This document shows positions 24,619 through 34,585 of a DNA stretch of 64,000 bases, piece after piece (the first letter of the stretch is position 1; every line of letters starts with the position of its first letter). The position numbers were made by a program, and so were the translations under genes. The notes below the pieces were generated by a model. The model worked only from the letters and a program-made list of their open reading frames with translations. It was not told where the DNA came from and did no database searches. The DNA comes from Candidatus Enterococcus willemsii (GTDB lineage: Bacteria; Bacillota; Bacilli; Lactobacillales; Enterococcaceae): assembly GCF_009933335.1 (NCBI RefSeq), contig NZ_MAEL01000054.1, positions 124,001 to 188,000 of the forward strand, read 5' to 3'.

Positions 24619-25455
24619 ATGAAAAAAATCATTATTGGTGTAGTTACACTAGTGATTATTATCGGCACTTGTTTAGGAACATATCTATACCTGACTAAAG
24701 ATGCAAAACCGGAGAAGACCACTGATTCTACAGGAGAAATTGTAGAGCTTCGTGAACCAAGTAAAGAATATGATGAAGAAGCTGTTTATAACGAAGACAA
24801 TCAAATGGTAATTATTCCTCGTGAGGAAGTTTCTGAAGATGGGTCACGCAAATTTATTAAGACGATTCGATTTGATGTTCCATTAGAAGAACAAATGGCA
24901 GAACCAGCGTTAGAAAATGGGAGTGGCGTAACGGCACTTTCGATGCTTTTGAATTATTATCGTATCGGTACAAGTAAAAATGAATTGGCTGCGAAATTAC
25001 CTGTCGTTCCTTATGAGGCAGAGGATGGTATTCATGGTGATCCGACAAAAGCGTTTGTTGGGAACATAGAGTCAGGGAAAGCTTTGGGTGTTTATGCGGA
25101 TCCTTTAGCTGTAGTGGCACAAGAAATCGTTGGCGACAGCTATCAAGTGGTGTCAAGTAGCCAAACACCGTTTGAAGAGGTTCTTGAACAAGTCCAAAAA
25201 AATCGCCCTGTGTGGATTGCAACAAGCGAAAATCTGCAGATTCCTAAAAATAAAGATTATCAGACTTGGGAAACAGAGACAAGTATCTTAACTGTCCCTA
25301 AAAAAATTCATGCAGTTGTTATCGTTGGCATGGATCAATACCGAGTATATGTAAATGATCCTTTAGGAGAAAAAGAAAAAGAACTAAAGATTGGCGAACT
25401 AAAAGAAATCTATGAACGAACAGGCAGCCAATCATTGTATTTAAGAAAAAGATAA
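24619..25455 (+). CDS. Membrane-anchored C39-like protein lacking the catalytic Cys
   Basis: A 278-residue protein with an N-terminal hydrophobic anchor (residues ~3-25), an acidic linker and a C-terminal C39-like (papain-fold, Peptidase_C39_2 type) domain. The family's active-site block, normally written GCxVTxLxMxLNYY, here reads GSGVTALSMLLNYY with Ser102 (codon AGT) where Cys is expected. The His block IHAVVIVGMD (His231) and the following YVNDPLG (Asp247) are kept. It lies 58 bases after motB with only a weak hairpin between and its own AAGGAGGAG site, and a strong terminator follows, so it probably belongs to the motAB transcript. The likely role is binding or a non-peptidase activity outside the membrane; function is unknown. 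Confidence 0.8.
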   Translation: MKKIIIGVVTLVIIIGTCLGTYLYLTKDAKPEKTTDSTGEIVELREPSKEYDEEAVYNEDNQMVIIPREEVSEDGSRKFIKTIRFDVPLEEQMAEPALENGSGVTALSMLLNYYRIGTSKNELAAKLPVVPYEAEDGIHGDPTKAFVGNIESGKALGVYADPLAVVAQEIVGDSYQVVSSSQTPFEEVLEQVQKNRPVWIATSENLQIPKNKDYQTWETETSILTVPKKIHAVVIVGMDQYRVYVNDPLGEKEKELKIGELKEIYERTGSQSLYLRKR

Positions 25456-25459
25456 GCCC

Positions 25460-25492
25460 AACAGTGATGTCGAATGATATCACTGTTTTTTC
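25460..25492 (+). terminator. Intrinsic terminator closing the motility region
   Basis: AACAGTGAT (25460-25468) pairs with ATCACTGTT (25479-25487), followed by TTTTTCTTT. Confidence 0.9.
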
Positions 25493-25519
25493 TTTATATA
25501 TAGGAAGGAAAAAATGATT

Positions 25520-25564
25520 ACTATCGTAAACATCCTTGACGATAGTTAATGTGTGCGCTATCAT
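25520..25564 (+). promoter_or_regulatory. Vegetative promoter with an overlapping dyad before the Rrf2 gene
   Basis: TTGACG (25536-25541), 17 bases, then TATCAT (25559-25564) form a good sigma-A promoter. The inverted repeat ACTATCGT (25520-25527) / ACGATAGT (25539-25546) covers the -35, the expected place for a repressor. The next gene encodes an Rrf2-family regulator, so autoregulation is likely (inference). Confidence 0.75.
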
Positions 25565-25605
25565 TTATTTATGGATATTATTTGTCCTTAAAAGGAGAAA
25601 TGGTC

Positions 25606-26034
25606 ATGAAACTAAAAAATAGCTTAGAAGAAGCAATTTGTATACTGTTTGTTTTGTCAGAATCAATCGATGAAAAACCGATAAAAAGTGCAACGATTAG
25701 TTGTAGGTTAAGTATTTCGGATTCGTATATGAAAAAAACATTGCGAAAATTAGTTATTGGAAAACTGGTTCTTTCTAGCGTTAGTAAAGGAGGTGGTTTT
25801 AAGTTAGCACGCTCCTTAGATGAAATATCAATATTGGATGTTTTCTATGCGATAGAGGGCAAAGATTCCTATGTTCAAACCTCTCATTTAATTGAACGTG
25901 TCTATCCTCATGAAGAAGGGAAACAAATTGAAGCTAATTTACTCCAATTCTTACATGAAGGCGAGGAAGTACTAAGGAATCGATTGAGAAAAATTTCATT
26001 AGGGGATTTATTAAAGAGTAGAATTGACCGATAG
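25606..26034 (+). CDS. Rrf2-family transcriptional regulator
   Basis: A 142-residue winged-helix protein of the Rrf2 family. The pattern SLEEAICILFVL at the start, the recognition part with SATISCRLSISDSYMKKTLRKL, and KGGGFKLARSLDEISILDVFYAIEG (a beta-wing then helix, about residues 62-87) match the family. The three-Cys cluster that holds an iron-sulfur centre in IscR and NsrR is absent. ATG 25606 is preferred over ATG 25600 because AGGAG ends only two bases before the latter. Only 45 bases without a promoter or terminator separate it from ntpF, so it probably heads the V-ATPase transcript. Confidence 0.88.
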   Translation: MKLKNSLEEAICILFVLSESIDEKPIKSATISCRLSISDSYMKKTLRKLVIGKLVLSSVSKGGGFKLARSLDEISILDVFYAIEGKDSYVQTSHLIERVYPHEEGKQIEANLLQFLHEGEEVLRNRLRKISLGDLLKSRIDR

Positions 26035-26079
26035 TAATAAATAAGTGATTGAAAGCGGAAACAGAAAGAAGGGGTACAG

Positions 26080-26391
26080 ATGAGTGTGGATGCTATTCAG
26101 CAATTAATAGCAGCAGAGAACCAAGCATCAGAACTTCTTGCCTCTGCTGAAGAAGAATTACGTGTCCAAAAAGCAGATAGTCAAGAACGATTGAAGCAAT
26201 TTAAAGAGCAACAACGTACACAATGCGAGAAGCAACAACAGCTCTTGCGGCAAACAAAAGAAGCAGAATTTCAAGTAATCCGTGAACCATTGATGCAACG
26301 AACGCAAACAGAAGTTGAAAGGTTACGCACAATTTCACCTGAATTACGTGAAAAAGCCCTCAAAATCATTATGGATAAGGTTGTGAGTTGA
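26080..26391 (+). CDS. ntpF: V-type ATPase peripheral-stalk subunit (NtpF)
   Basis: A 103-residue, Gln/Glu/Lys-rich coiled-coil protein, the G/H-type stalk subunit that pairs with subunit E (NtpE). The sequence begins MSVDAIQQLIAAENQASELL, characteristic of the AENQA-type start of this small family. It is the first ntp gene, as in the Enterococcus hirae ntp operon. AAGAAGGGG precedes ATG 26080; ntpI starts one base after its stop. Confidence 0.88.
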   Translation: MSVDAIQQLIAAENQASELLASAEEELRVQKADSQERLKQFKEQQRTQCEKQQQLLRQTKEAEFQVIREPLMQRTQTEVERLRTISPELREKALKIIMDKVVS

Positions 26392-26392
26392 G

Positions 26393-28366
26393 ATGGCAAT
26401 TGTAAAAATGCAAAAATTTAATTTAATTACTTTTTATTCTTATCAAGAATTACTATTAGAAACATTTCAAGATTTTCAAGCAGTGGAATTATTTTCAGCA
26501 GAGAATTATTATGACGAACCACAAACTATTTTTTCAAAAAAACAGGCGCATGCACTGATTGAAGAAGTTGAATTACAGATTGGTCAAGTGACTTGGGCGA
26601 GAAGTTTTTTAAATCAATATCTCCCAAAACTTAGCATGATGCAATCACTTAGGCAACCACTGCAACGTTATACCCTTCGCCAGTTAGCGGAACACATGCA
26701 GCAATATGACTGGCAACAAATATATGAACGACTCAGGACAATCGATAAGCGATTACGTCTCTTAGAACAAGAACGAAGGGAACTATCTGAGCAAGAAAAT
26801 GAATTAAACATTTGGCGTTATTTCGATGAACGCCCGGCAATACTCACCACATTTAATCAAGCAACAGGCATGTTAGGAACGATTCCTAATACTGAACTTT
26901 CCAATTTAACGCAAGAGATGTCGCATATTCCAAATGTATATCTTGAAACGGTCCACCAAACAACTACAACAACTTATCTTCTCATTCTTTGCCACAAAGA
27001 CAGTCGGCAAAAAACTGGCAATTTATTACGTAGTGCTGGTTTTGAAGAATACCATTATCCATTTGAAGGATTACCATCTGAAGCCTTGCAACAAGTCAAA
27101 GAGCAAGCATCCATATTGGTAGATGAAGAAACGTCATTGAAAAAAGAATTACGTGACATGCGAAAAGATTATCAGGCGTTCGGTTTAGTTGCTGAATACC
27201 TTGATGGCCAATTAATGCGCATGCAAAGTAATGAACACTTATTAACCTCCAATTATACAGTTAATTTATCAGGTTGGCTCCCAGTTGATAAAGCAGAAGC
27301 CTTCATTAAGCGAATTGAATCTGTCGTTGGAAGCGAGTATTTTTTAGAGTTCCAAGAAGTAAAAATGGAAGAGAGCGAAAACGTTCCTGTTCTTCTAAAA
27401 AACGGTCCATTAGTTAAGCCGTTTGAAAGTCTTGTAGAAATGTACAGCTTGCCACAGTACAATGAGTTAGATCCAACACCATTGATGGCGCCGTTCTATG
27501 CATTGGCCTTTGGGATGATGGTTGCTGATTTTGGTTATGGTTTATTATTATTTTTGGCGACGTTTTTGGCCAAACGAGTGTTTCATTTCAAACCGAGTAT
27601 GCAGCAAAGTTTAACCTTCTTTGAAATTTGTGCAGTGCCAACGATGTTATGGGGATTAATTTACGGTAATATTTTTGGATTTGAGTTTTCTTTCCAATTA
27701 TTATCAACCAACAATGATATTACACAAATTTTGATGATATCGGTTATTTTTGGTTATTTCCAAGTGATGTTTGGTTTATTATTGAAATTTTATATTTTAT
27801 GGCAGAAAAAAGCCGACAAATTGCGAGCGATTTTTCAATCGGGCTCATGGATTTTTTTCTTGCTTAGTGCCTTAATGATTGTTTTAGGAATGATGGTGTT
27901 CCCAGATGGACCATTACAAGAAATTGGTTTCATTGGACTGATTGTTAGTTTAGTAGCCATTGTTATTGGTGGTAGCTTAGATGGACAGACGATTGTTGGA
28001 AAACTAGGATCTGGTTTATATGGCTTAATGGATGTGACCTCCTATTTAGGTGACTTAATTAGTTACACACGGTTAATGGCGCTGGGCGTTGCAGGAGGAA
28101 GTATTGCAGCTGCCTTTAACTTGATTATTAGCTATTTGCCATTGCCGGCACGATTTACTGTAGGGATTCTTTTGTTCTTTGTATTACATGGATTAAATAT
28201 TTTCTTGAGCTTCTTGAGTGCTTATGTTCACGGAATCCGTCTACAGTATCTTGAATTCTTTGGAAAATTCTTTAACGGAGGAGGGCGAGCATTCAAACCA
28301 TTAAAATCAAGTGAACAATACGTCGAAGTAATTTCGGAAGAAAAACAACAGCAGGAGGAAGAATAG
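26393..28366 (+). CDS. ntpI: V-type ATPase subunit a/I (NtpI)
   Basis: NtpI is the membrane stator subunit that forms the ion half-channels. The 657 residues split into a cytoplasmic coiled-coil half (to ~350) and a membrane half with about seven to eight helices. Helix 7 carries the essential Arg in LISYTRLMALGVAGG (about residue 560). The start of the membrane half has FYALAFGMMVADFGYGLLL. A strongly acidic Gln/Glu tail ends the protein. ntpK starts on the base after its stop. Confidence 0.96.
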   Translation: MAIVKMQKFNLITFYSYQELLLETFQDFQAVELFSAENYYDEPQTIFSKKQAHALIEEVELQIGQVTWARSFLNQYLPKLSMMQSLRQPLQRYTLRQLAEHMQQYDWQQIYERLRTIDKRLRLLEQERRELSEQENELNIWRYFDERPAILTTFNQATGMLGTIPNTELSNLTQEMSHIPNVYLETVHQTTTTTYLLILCHKDSRQKTGNLLRSAGFEEYHYPFEGLPSEALQQVKEQASILVDEETSLKKELRDMRKDYQAFGLVAEYLDGQLMRMQSNEHLLTSNYTVNLSGWLPVDKAEAFIKRIESVVGSEYFLEFQEVKMEESENVPVLLKNGPLVKPFESLVEMYSLPQYNELDPTPLMAPFYALAFGMMVADFGYGLLLFLATFLAKRVFHFKPSMQQSLTFFEICAVPTMLWGLIYGNIFGFEFSFQLLSTNNDITQILMISVIFGYFQVMFGLLLKFYILWQKKADKLRAIFQSGSWIFFLLSALMIVLGMMVFPDGPLQEIGFIGLIVSLVAIVIGGSLDGQTIVGKLGSGLYGLMDVTSYLGDLISYTRLMALGVAGGSIAAAFNLIISYLPLPARFTVGILLFFVLHGLNIFLSFLSAYVHGIRLQYLEFFGKFFNGGGRAFKPLKSSEQYVEVISEEKQQQEEE

Positions 28367-28840
28367 ATGGAAAATTGGATTACGTTTTTTTATGAAAATG
28401 GTGGGTTAATATTTGCGGCTTTAGGTGTTGCAACAGCAACAATTTGTGGCGGAATTGGTTCAACAATCGGGGTTGGACTAACTGCCGAAGCTGCCGCAGG
28501 ATTAACTGCCGAGCAACCGGAAAAATTTGGGCAAGCATTGATTTTAGAATTACTTTCAGCAACGCAAGGATTGTATGGTTTCGTTATTTCTTTCATGATT
28601 TTTTTACAAATCACAGGTGACATTACGCTACAACGAGGATTATTTTTATTTGTAGCTTCTTTACCAATTGCCTTTACAGCTATTGCTGCTGGGAAATATC
28701 AAGGGCGTGCCGCTTGTGCTGCCATGCAGATTTTAGCGAAAAAACCAGAGCATGTGACTAAGGGAATTATCTATGTTGCGATGATGGAAACCTATGGCAT
28801 TCTAGGCTTCGTTATTTCCTTCTTGCTTGTTATGAATTAG
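28367..28840 (+). CDS. ntpK: V-type ATPase rotor subunit c/K (NtpK), Na+-type
   Basis: NtpK forms the ion-binding ring. The 157 residues give four transmembrane helices, a doubled proteolipid as in E. hirae. The ion-site residues known from the E. hirae ring are all present with a +2 shift: Leu63, Thr66 and Gln67 in ELLSATQG, Gln112 in KYQGRA, and Glu141 in MMETYGILGF. This supports Na+ translocation. GCAGGAGGAAG inside the ntpI end is the ribosome site. Confidence 0.97.
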   Translation: MENWITFFYENGGLIFAALGVATATICGGIGSTIGVGLTAEAAAGLTAEQPEKFGQALILELLSATQGLYGFVISFMIFLQITGDITLQRGLFLFVASLPIAFTAIAAGKYQGRAACAAMQILAKKPEHVTKGIIYVAMMETYGILGFVISFLLVMN

Positions 28841-28850
28841 GAGGGATTTT

Positions 28851-29444
28851 ATGTCGGATATTACAAAATTAACCAGCAAAATTATCCAAGATGCCCAAGT
28901 AAAGCGACAACAAATGTTGGAAGCTGGAGAAAAAGAGATTCAGCAACAAGAAAAGTTACAGCAACAGCAAATAGAACGTCAAATGAAAGAACAATTACAA
29001 CGAGCTGAAAAAGAGATACAAGCAGAATTAAGTTTAAAAGTCTCGGATTTACATGTGAAGTCTCGGAGCAAATTGTTGGCTACAAAACAAATCGTTTTAG
29101 ACGAGCTGTTTGCAGAAGCAAAAGACAGACTGAGACAGTTGTCTGCCACAGATTTTACTGATTTTGTTTTACGAAATATTAAAGCGACGAATCTAGAAGG
29201 CGAAATGGAATTAGTGCTTGGAGAAGAAAGTCAGCATTATGCAACAGAAAAAACAATTGCTGCCTGGCAACAAGAACTATTGCCAGATATTCAACTTACT
29301 GTTGCCAAGCAAGTTATTCCACGCCGTAGTGGATTCTTATTACGTCAAGGAGAAGTAGAGTTTAACTTTATTTTTGAGGCGATTTTAAATGCTTCAGAAG
29401 AAGAGTTGAGTAATGAATTACTACAATTAATATTTGAAGAATGA
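28851..29444 (+). CDS. ntpE: V-type ATPase peripheral-stalk subunit E (NtpE)
   Basis: A 197-residue stalk subunit. The N-terminal half is a long Gln/Lys/Glu coiled coil (to about residue 85) and the C-terminal half is a compact globular head (SGFLLRQGEVEFNFIFEAIL) that contacts subunit B. TAGGAGGGA precedes ATG 28851. It pairs with NtpF. Confidence 0.92.
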   Translation: MSDITKLTSKIIQDAQVKRQQMLEAGEKEIQQQEKLQQQQIERQMKEQLQRAEKEIQAELSLKVSDLHVKSRSKLLATKQIVLDELFAEAKDRLRQLSATDFTDFVLRNIKATNLEGEMELVLGEESQHYATEKTIAAWQQELLPDIQLTVAKQVIPRRSGFLLRQGEVEFNFIFEAILNASEEELSNELLQLIFEE

Positions 29445-29457
29445 GGGAGGGACAAAG

Positions 29458-30453
29458 GTGAAAGATATTCAATTTAATACCATTAATACCCGCATTCGAA
29501 CATATGAAGAGAAATTACTTCATAAGAACACGTATGAAAGAATGTTTGCTGTGCAACAAGCAGAAGAGATTTTGAGTATTTTGCAAGAAACACCCTATGG
29601 GGATTTTATTGAAGAAAATACCTCTGTTCATGATTTTGAACAACTATTATTAGCAGAGCAAAAACGTGTCTACGATAACCTTTATGAGATCTCACCAAAT
29701 CGTCAAGTGATTGATTTATTTTCATTAAAATATGATTATCAAAATCTAAAAGTATTCGTGAAAGAAGTTTTGATAGACAAAGATTTATCTTCTTTGTTAG
29801 TCCCTTATGGTTCAGTCCCTCTGTCTACATTAAAAGAATTGGTTAAGGTTCGTCATAGTGAGCATGTCCATGAACAAATGAATGCGTGCATGCAGGAAAT
29901 TTTTCAATATATAGAGGGGTATCATGAACATCATGCCTTAGATATTATTTTTGATAATCATTACTGGCAACATTTAAGCGCAATTGCAAATGGGAATGAA
30001 GACTTTCAGTTGCTCGTTCGACGAAATATTGATGTGTTCAATATTTCAACCGCTTTGCGGAGTCATTTGATGGGACGTCACAAAGGGTTTATTACAGCCG
30101 TACTAGCTGAAGGAGGAACCTTGCCCGTCGACAAACTAGTCGAAACCATTAGTTCATCGTTGGATGACTTTGTCACTTATCTACAAGAGACTCCTTATAA
30201 ACTACTGATTGATAGTAGTTACGAAGAAATAATTACGAAGAAAACATTGAATGATTTTGACTTGTGGAAAGATAATTTTTTAATGGCACGCTTAAAAGAA
30301 CAAAAAATTATTCCATTTGGACCTTGGGCGATGATGGGGTATATCTACGCCAAAGAAATAGAAATTAAAAATTTACGTATTTTATTGATTGGGAAAATTA
30401 ATAAAATACCAGAAGAGATTTTAAGAAGTCGGGTGCGTGAGACGTATGTATAA
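29458..30453 (+). CDS. ntpC: V-type ATPase subunit C/d (NtpC)
   Basis: NtpC is the funnel-shaped linker that sits on the rotor ring and receives the central shaft. The 331-residue helical protein shows family features such as TINTRIRTYEEKLL near the start and the repeated Tyr/Asp/Leu-rich segments YDYQNLKVFVKEVLID and NIDVFNISTALRSHLMG. GTG 29458 is used because GGGAGGG lies upstream; an in-frame TTG at 29434 would overlap ntpE. The end overlaps ntpG by 8 bases. Confidence 0.93.
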   Translation: MKDIQFNTINTRIRTYEEKLLHKNTYERMFAVQQAEEILSILQETPYGDFIEENTSVHDFEQLLLAEQKRVYDNLYEISPNRQVIDLFSLKYDYQNLKVFVKEVLIDKDLSSLLVPYGSVPLSTLKELVKVRHSEHVHEQMNACMQEIFQYIEGYHEHHALDIIFDNHYWQHLSAIANGNEDFQLLVRRNIDVFNISTALRSHLMGRHKGFITAVLAEGGTLPVDKLVETISSSLDDFVTYLQETPYKLLIDSSYEEIITKKTLNDFDLWKDNFLMARLKEQKIIPFGPWAMMGYIYAKEIEIKNLRILLIGKINKIPEEILRSRVRETYV

Positions 30454-30760
30454 AAAAATTGGAATGTTAGGTGGAAAAAATTCGATTTTGCCCTTCCAAG
30501 GTTTGGGCATAGATGTATTTCCAGTAACTAATTTAGAACAAGCCCGTTTGTTAGTCATGGAAATGTCTGAGGATTATGGAGTTATTTTTATTACGGAACG
30601 TTTGACAGAGCAACTGGAAGAAACCATTGCCTTATTCGATGATCGTCCAACACCAGCGATCATTCCAATTCCTAGTAGTACGGGTAGTTTAGGAATCGGA
30701 ATGGACCGTATTCAAAAAAATGTTGAAAAGGCGATAGGAATGAATATATTAGATGACTGA
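30446..30760 (+). CDS. ntpG: V-type ATPase subunit F (NtpG)
   Basis: A 104-residue alpha/beta protein, the small subunit that binds the central shaft subunit D. It has the family start [21 protein letters not shown], the middle [11 protein letters not shown], and the [21 protein letters not shown] loop. ATG 30446 is preferred; the GTG nine bases earlier would lengthen it inside ntpC. Little ribosome site is visible, so translation is probably coupled to ntpC. Confidence 0.92.
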   Translation: MYKKIGMLGGKNSILPFQGLGIDVFPVTNLEQARLLVMEMSEDYGVIFITERLTEQLEETIALFDDRPTPAIIPIPSSTGSLGIGMDRIQKNVEKAIGMNILDD

Positions 30761-30789
30761 TTGATAAGCAGTTAGTAGGAGGCGATTTT

Positions 30790-32565
30790 TTGGCGATAGG
30801 AACAATTACAAAAGTTTCCGGTCCATTAGTTACTGCTCACGGACTTCAAGGCGCAAAAATCCATGAAATCTGTAAAGTAAGTGAAAAAGGATTAATCGGA
30901 GAAATTATAGAATTAAAAAAAGGCGTTGCTTCTATTCAGGTATATGAAGAAACTGCTGGGATTGGACCAGGAGAAATTGTTGAGACAACGGGTGCGCCAT
31001 TGTCAGTTGAGTTGGCTCCGGGTCTATTAACACAAATGTTTGATGGGATTCAACGTCCGTTAGATAAATTTATGGCACAAACCGAAAGTGACTTTTTAGA
31101 ACGTGGGGTCTCAATTGACCCTCTTGATTGGCAAAAAAAATGGACCTTTGTCCCACAAAAAAATATCGGAGATTACGTTGAAGCCGGAGATGTTATCGGT
31201 GTCGTTCAGGAAACAAAAGCTATTGAACATCGCATTATGATTGCTCCGCATCTCAAAGGGACAATCGTTGATATCAAAGCTGGTAATTATAGCATTACAG
31301 AAACCATTTGTGTGTTGGATACTGATAACGGACAAGAGCAAATTACGATGATGCAGCGTTGGCCTGTTCGAATGCCACGACCGTTTCGTAATAAATTAAA
31401 ACCAGGTGTACCGTTAGTGACAGGACAACGTGTTATCGATACGTTTTTCCCAGTTGCTAAAGGTGGTTCAGCAGCGGTACCAGGACCTTTTGGCGCAGGA
31501 AAAACTGTGGTGCAACATCAGATTGCCAAATGGGCGGATGTCGATATCGTTGTATACGTAGGTTGTGGGGAACGCGGCAACGAAATGAAAGACGTGATTA
31601 ATGAATTTCCTGAATTAATTGATCCGCAGACGGGTGAATCAATTATGGAGCGAACGGTTTTAATTGCGAATACCTCGAATATGCCAGTGGCCGCTCGTGA
31701 AGCGTCGATTTATACAGGCATAACGATTGCAGAATACTATCGTGACATGGGCTATAGCGTAGCCATCATGGCAGATTCTACCTCTCGTTGGGCAGAAGCG
31801 CTTCGTGAAATGAGTGGCCGTTTGCAAGAAATTCCTGGAGATGAGGGTTACCCTGCGTATTTAGGGAGTCGGATTGCAGAATATTATGAACGTGCGGGAC
31901 GTTTCCAAACTATCGGTAGCACTCCTAGAGAAGGAAGTATCACGGCTATTGGCGCAGTTTCGCCAGCAGGTGGCGATATTTCAGAACCCGTGACTCAAAA
32001 TACGTTACGAATTGTTAAAGTGTTTTGGGCTTTGGATAGCCTCTTAGCACAAAAACGTCATTTCCCATCCATTAATTGGATTACTTCGTATTCATTATAT
32101 GAAGACACTATGAACGAGTATTTAGATAGCGTCTTGGGAGAAGAGTGGTCCAAACAAGTCGGAGAAGCGATGGCAATTTTACAAGAGGAAAGTCGTTTAG
32201 AAGAAATTGTGCAGTTAGTTGGGATTGATTCACTGTCTCAAAAAGACCGGATAACTATGATTACAGCACGTTCTTTACGACAAGACTATTTACAACAAAA
32301 TGCCTTTGATGACGTCGATACATTTACCTCAAGAACAAAGCAATTTAAAATGTTGACCAATATTTTGTCTTTCCATCACGAAGCTCAAAAAGCGATTCAA
32401 TTAGGCGCGTACGTTGATGAAATTATTAAAGGCACGGTTAGTTTGCGAGAAAAAATCGCACGTAGTAAATATTTTCCAGAAGACGAAGTAGAACGCTTAG
32501 ATACACTCCATCGTGAAATTCAAAAAACCATGCAAGAAATATTAGAGAAGGGAGGAATGAACTGA
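30790..32565 (+). CDS. ntpA: V-type ATPase catalytic subunit A (NtpA)
   Basis: The ATP-hydrolysing subunit, 591 residues. It has the N-terminal beta-barrel ([15 protein letters not shown]), the non-homologous insert specific to A subunits (~110-190), the Walker A loop GPFGAGKTV (about 236-244), the catalytic Glu in GCGERGNEM, and [17 protein letters not shown] for Walker B. The start is TTG at 30790, seven bases after AGGAGG. ntpB begins in the stop codon (TGATG). Confidence 0.97.
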   Translation: MAIGTITKVSGPLVTAHGLQGAKIHEICKVSEKGLIGEIIELKKGVASIQVYEETAGIGPGEIVETTGAPLSVELAPGLLTQMFDGIQRPLDKFMAQTESDFLERGVSIDPLDWQKKWTFVPQKNIGDYVEAGDVIGVVQETKAIEHRIMIAPHLKGTIVDIKAGNYSITETICVLDTDNGQEQITMMQRWPVRMPRPFRNKLKPGVPLVTGQRVIDTFFPVAKGGSAAVPGPFGAGKTVVQHQIAKWADVDIVVYVGCGERGNEMKDVINEFPELIDPQTGESIMERTVLIANTSNMPVAAREASIYTGITIAEYYRDMGYSVAIMADSTSRWAEALREMSGRLQEIPGDEGYPAYLGSRIAEYYERAGRFQTIGSTPREGSITAIGAVSPAGGDISEPVTQNTLRIVKVFWALDSLLAQKRHFPSINWITSYSLYEDTMNEYLDSVLGEEWSKQVGEAMAILQEESRLEEIVQLVGIDSLSQKDRITMITARSLRQDYLQQNAFDDVDTFTSRTKQFKMLTNILSFHHEAQKAIQLGAYVDEIIKGTVSLREKIARSKYFPEDEVERLDTLHREIQKTMQEILEKGGMN

Positions 32566-33962
32566 TGTTAAAAGAATATCGCTCGGTCTCGGAGATTGCC
32601 GGTCCTTTGATGGTAGTAGAAAATGTTCGTGGCGTTAAATTTGATGAATTGGTCGAAATTCGTACGGATAGTGGTGACGTTCGCCGTGGACAAGTATTAG
32701 AAGTTTCTGAAGATAAGGCAGTTGTCCAAATCTTTGAAGGAACAAGTAATTTGGGAGCTGAAGAAAGCAAGGTTCGTTTTCTAGGCAGCGGATTAACATT
32801 AGGCGTTTCTCCGGATATGTTAGGACGTGTATTTGATGGTTTAGGGCAACCTAAAGATAATGGTCCACGAATTATTCCTGAAAAACGCTTAGATGTGAAC
32901 GGTGAATCAATTAATCCAATGGCTCGTGACTTTCCAGATGAATTTATTCAAACAGGTATTTCGACTATTGATCATTTGAATACACTCGTTCGTGGGCAAA
33001 AATTACCTATTTTTTCTGCATCAGGATTGCCACATAATGAAATTGCGGCACAAATTGCTAGACAAGCGACCGTTCCTGGTCAAGAAGGCAATTTCGCGAT
33101 AGTTTTTGCAGCTATTGGTATTCCTTTTGAGGAGTCTGAATTTTTTATTGAAGAGTTTCGTAAAACAGGTGCGCTGGATCGTTCTGTATTGTTTTTAAAC
33201 TTAGCGAATGATCCTGCTATTGAACGAATCGCGACCCCTAGAATGGCATTAACGGCTGCAGAATATTTAGCTTTTGAAAAAGACATGCACGTGTTAGTGA
33301 TTATGACAGATATGACCAATTATTGTGAAGCACTCCGTGAAATTTCGGCTGCTCGCAGAGAAATTCCTGGTCGTCGTGGATATCCTGGTTACTTGTATAC
33401 AAATTTAGCAACCTTGTATGAACGTGCAGGACGTCTGGTTGGCAAGGAAGGGTCGATTACTCAAATTCCAATCTTAACAATGCCCGATGATGATAAAACC
33501 CATCCAATTCCTGATTTGACTGGCTATATTACTGAAGGACAAATTATTTTATCTCGAGAGTTGGACAAACGAAACATTAATCCACCGATTGATATTTTAC
33601 CAAGTTTGTCGCGTTTGAAAGATAAAGGGACCGGTGAAGACAAAACGAGAAAAGACCATGCGTCTACGATGAATCAAATTTATTCTGCTTACGCGGATGG
33701 AAAAGCAGCGAAAGAATTGTCGATTGTTTTAGGAGAATCAGCGCTGTCTGATGTGGACAAAAAATTTGCTCGTTTCGCTGATTTATTTGAACAAGAATAC
33801 GTGAATCAAGGGTTTTATACCAATCGGACCATTGAGGAGACTTTAGATTTAGGTTGGAAATTGTTAGCAACTTTACCGAAAGAAGAATTAAGTCGGATTA
33901 AGGAAGAGTATATTGAAGAGTATCTCCCGACAGAGGAGTTGGCTGAACCATGGCAATCATGA
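32565..33962 (+). CDS. ntpB: V-type ATPase non-catalytic subunit B (NtpB)
   Basis: The regulatory B subunit, 465 residues. It lacks the Walker A P-loop, as expected ([18 protein letters not shown] in its place), and shows [36 protein letters not shown] and [31 protein letters not shown] ribosome site precedes the start. It alternates with NtpA in the hexameric head. The start of ntpD overlaps its stop as ATGA. Confidence 0.97.
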   Translation: MLKEYRSVSEIAGPLMVVENVRGVKFDELVEIRTDSGDVRRGQVLEVSEDKAVVQIFEGTSNLGAEESKVRFLGSGLTLGVSPDMLGRVFDGLGQPKDNGPRIIPEKRLDVNGESINPMARDFPDEFIQTGISTIDHLNTLVRGQKLPIFSASGLPHNEIAAQIARQATVPGQEGNFAIVFAAIGIPFEESEFFIEEFRKTGALDRSVLFLNLANDPAIERIATPRMALTAAEYLAFEKDMHVLVIMTDMTNYCEALREISAARREIPGRRGYPGYLYTNLATLYERAGRLVGKEGSITQIPILTMPDDDKTHPIPDLTGYITEGQIILSRELDKRNINPPIDILPSLSRLKDKGTGEDKTRKDHASTMNQIYSAYADGKAAKELSIVLGESALSDVDKKFARFADLFEQEYVNQGFYTNRTIEETLDLGWKLLATLPKEELSRIKEEYIEEYLPTEELAEPWQS

Positions 33963-34585
33963 ATGTAAATCCAACGAGAATGGAATTAAGTCGTTTACGC
34001 AAACGATTAGCGACTGCTACCCGAGGGCACAAGCTATTAAAAGATAAACAAGATGAGCTAGTACGACAATTTATTCTGTTAGTCAAAAAGAATCAAACAC
34101 TCCGCCAAAAGATGGAACAAGCGATACAAGATGGCATGGAGAAATATGTACTAGCTTCGAGTAGCATTCCAGATCATGTGCTCCAAGAAGCCTTTGCGAT
34201 TCCTTTAAATACGATTTCATTGGATGTTCAAAGCAAAACAATTATGAATATGGACGTACCAGTGTTGAATGAAGTTTATGAAGAAGAGCAAGGCGAGGAA
34301 AACTTTTCTTATGGTTTTATGAGTACTACTAGCGAGCTAGATGTTTCGCTAAGTCATTTGAATACAGTTTTACCTCAAATGTTGCAATTGGCAGAAATTG
34401 AGAAAACCTGTCAATTAATGGCAGATGAAATCGAGCGCACAAGGCGACGCGTCAATGCGCTAGAATATATGACGATTCCTAAATTAACGGAAACAATTGC
34501 GTATATTGAACGAACGTTAGCTGAAGGGGAACGTTCCAACTTAACGCGCTTGATGAAAGTTATTGACATCATTGAAACTGAATAG
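33959..34585 (+). CDS. ntpD: V-type ATPase central-shaft subunit D (NtpD)
   Basis: NtpD is the rotating shaft, a 208-residue coiled-coil protein. It begins [20 protein letters not shown] and has the long antiparallel helices ending in [20 protein letters not shown], the best-conserved block of the family. ATG 33959 (ATGA overlap with ntpB) gives the same N-terminus as the E. hirae protein; ATG 33950 would add three residues. No ntpH or ntpJ follows; the next gene is a hydrolase. Confidence 0.96.
   Translation: MNVNPTRMELSRLRKRLATATRGHKLLKDKQDELVRQFILLVKKNQTLRQKMEQAIQDGMEKYVLASSSIPDHVLQEAFAIPLNTISLDVQSKTIMNMDVPVLNEVYEEEQGEENFSYGFMSTTSELDVSLSHLNTVLPQMLQLAEIEKTCQLMADEIERTRRRVNALEYMTIPKLTETIAYIERTLAEGERSNLTRLMKVIDIIETE

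Noticed and set aside
26012-26034. CCGATAG at the end of the Rrf2 gene with TAAA upstream, looking like a sigma-28 promoter for the V-ATPase operon
   Set aside because: The spacing between TAAA and ACCGATAG is 11 bases, not about 15, and the motif lies in coding sequence (Asp-Arg-stop). I treat it as chance.
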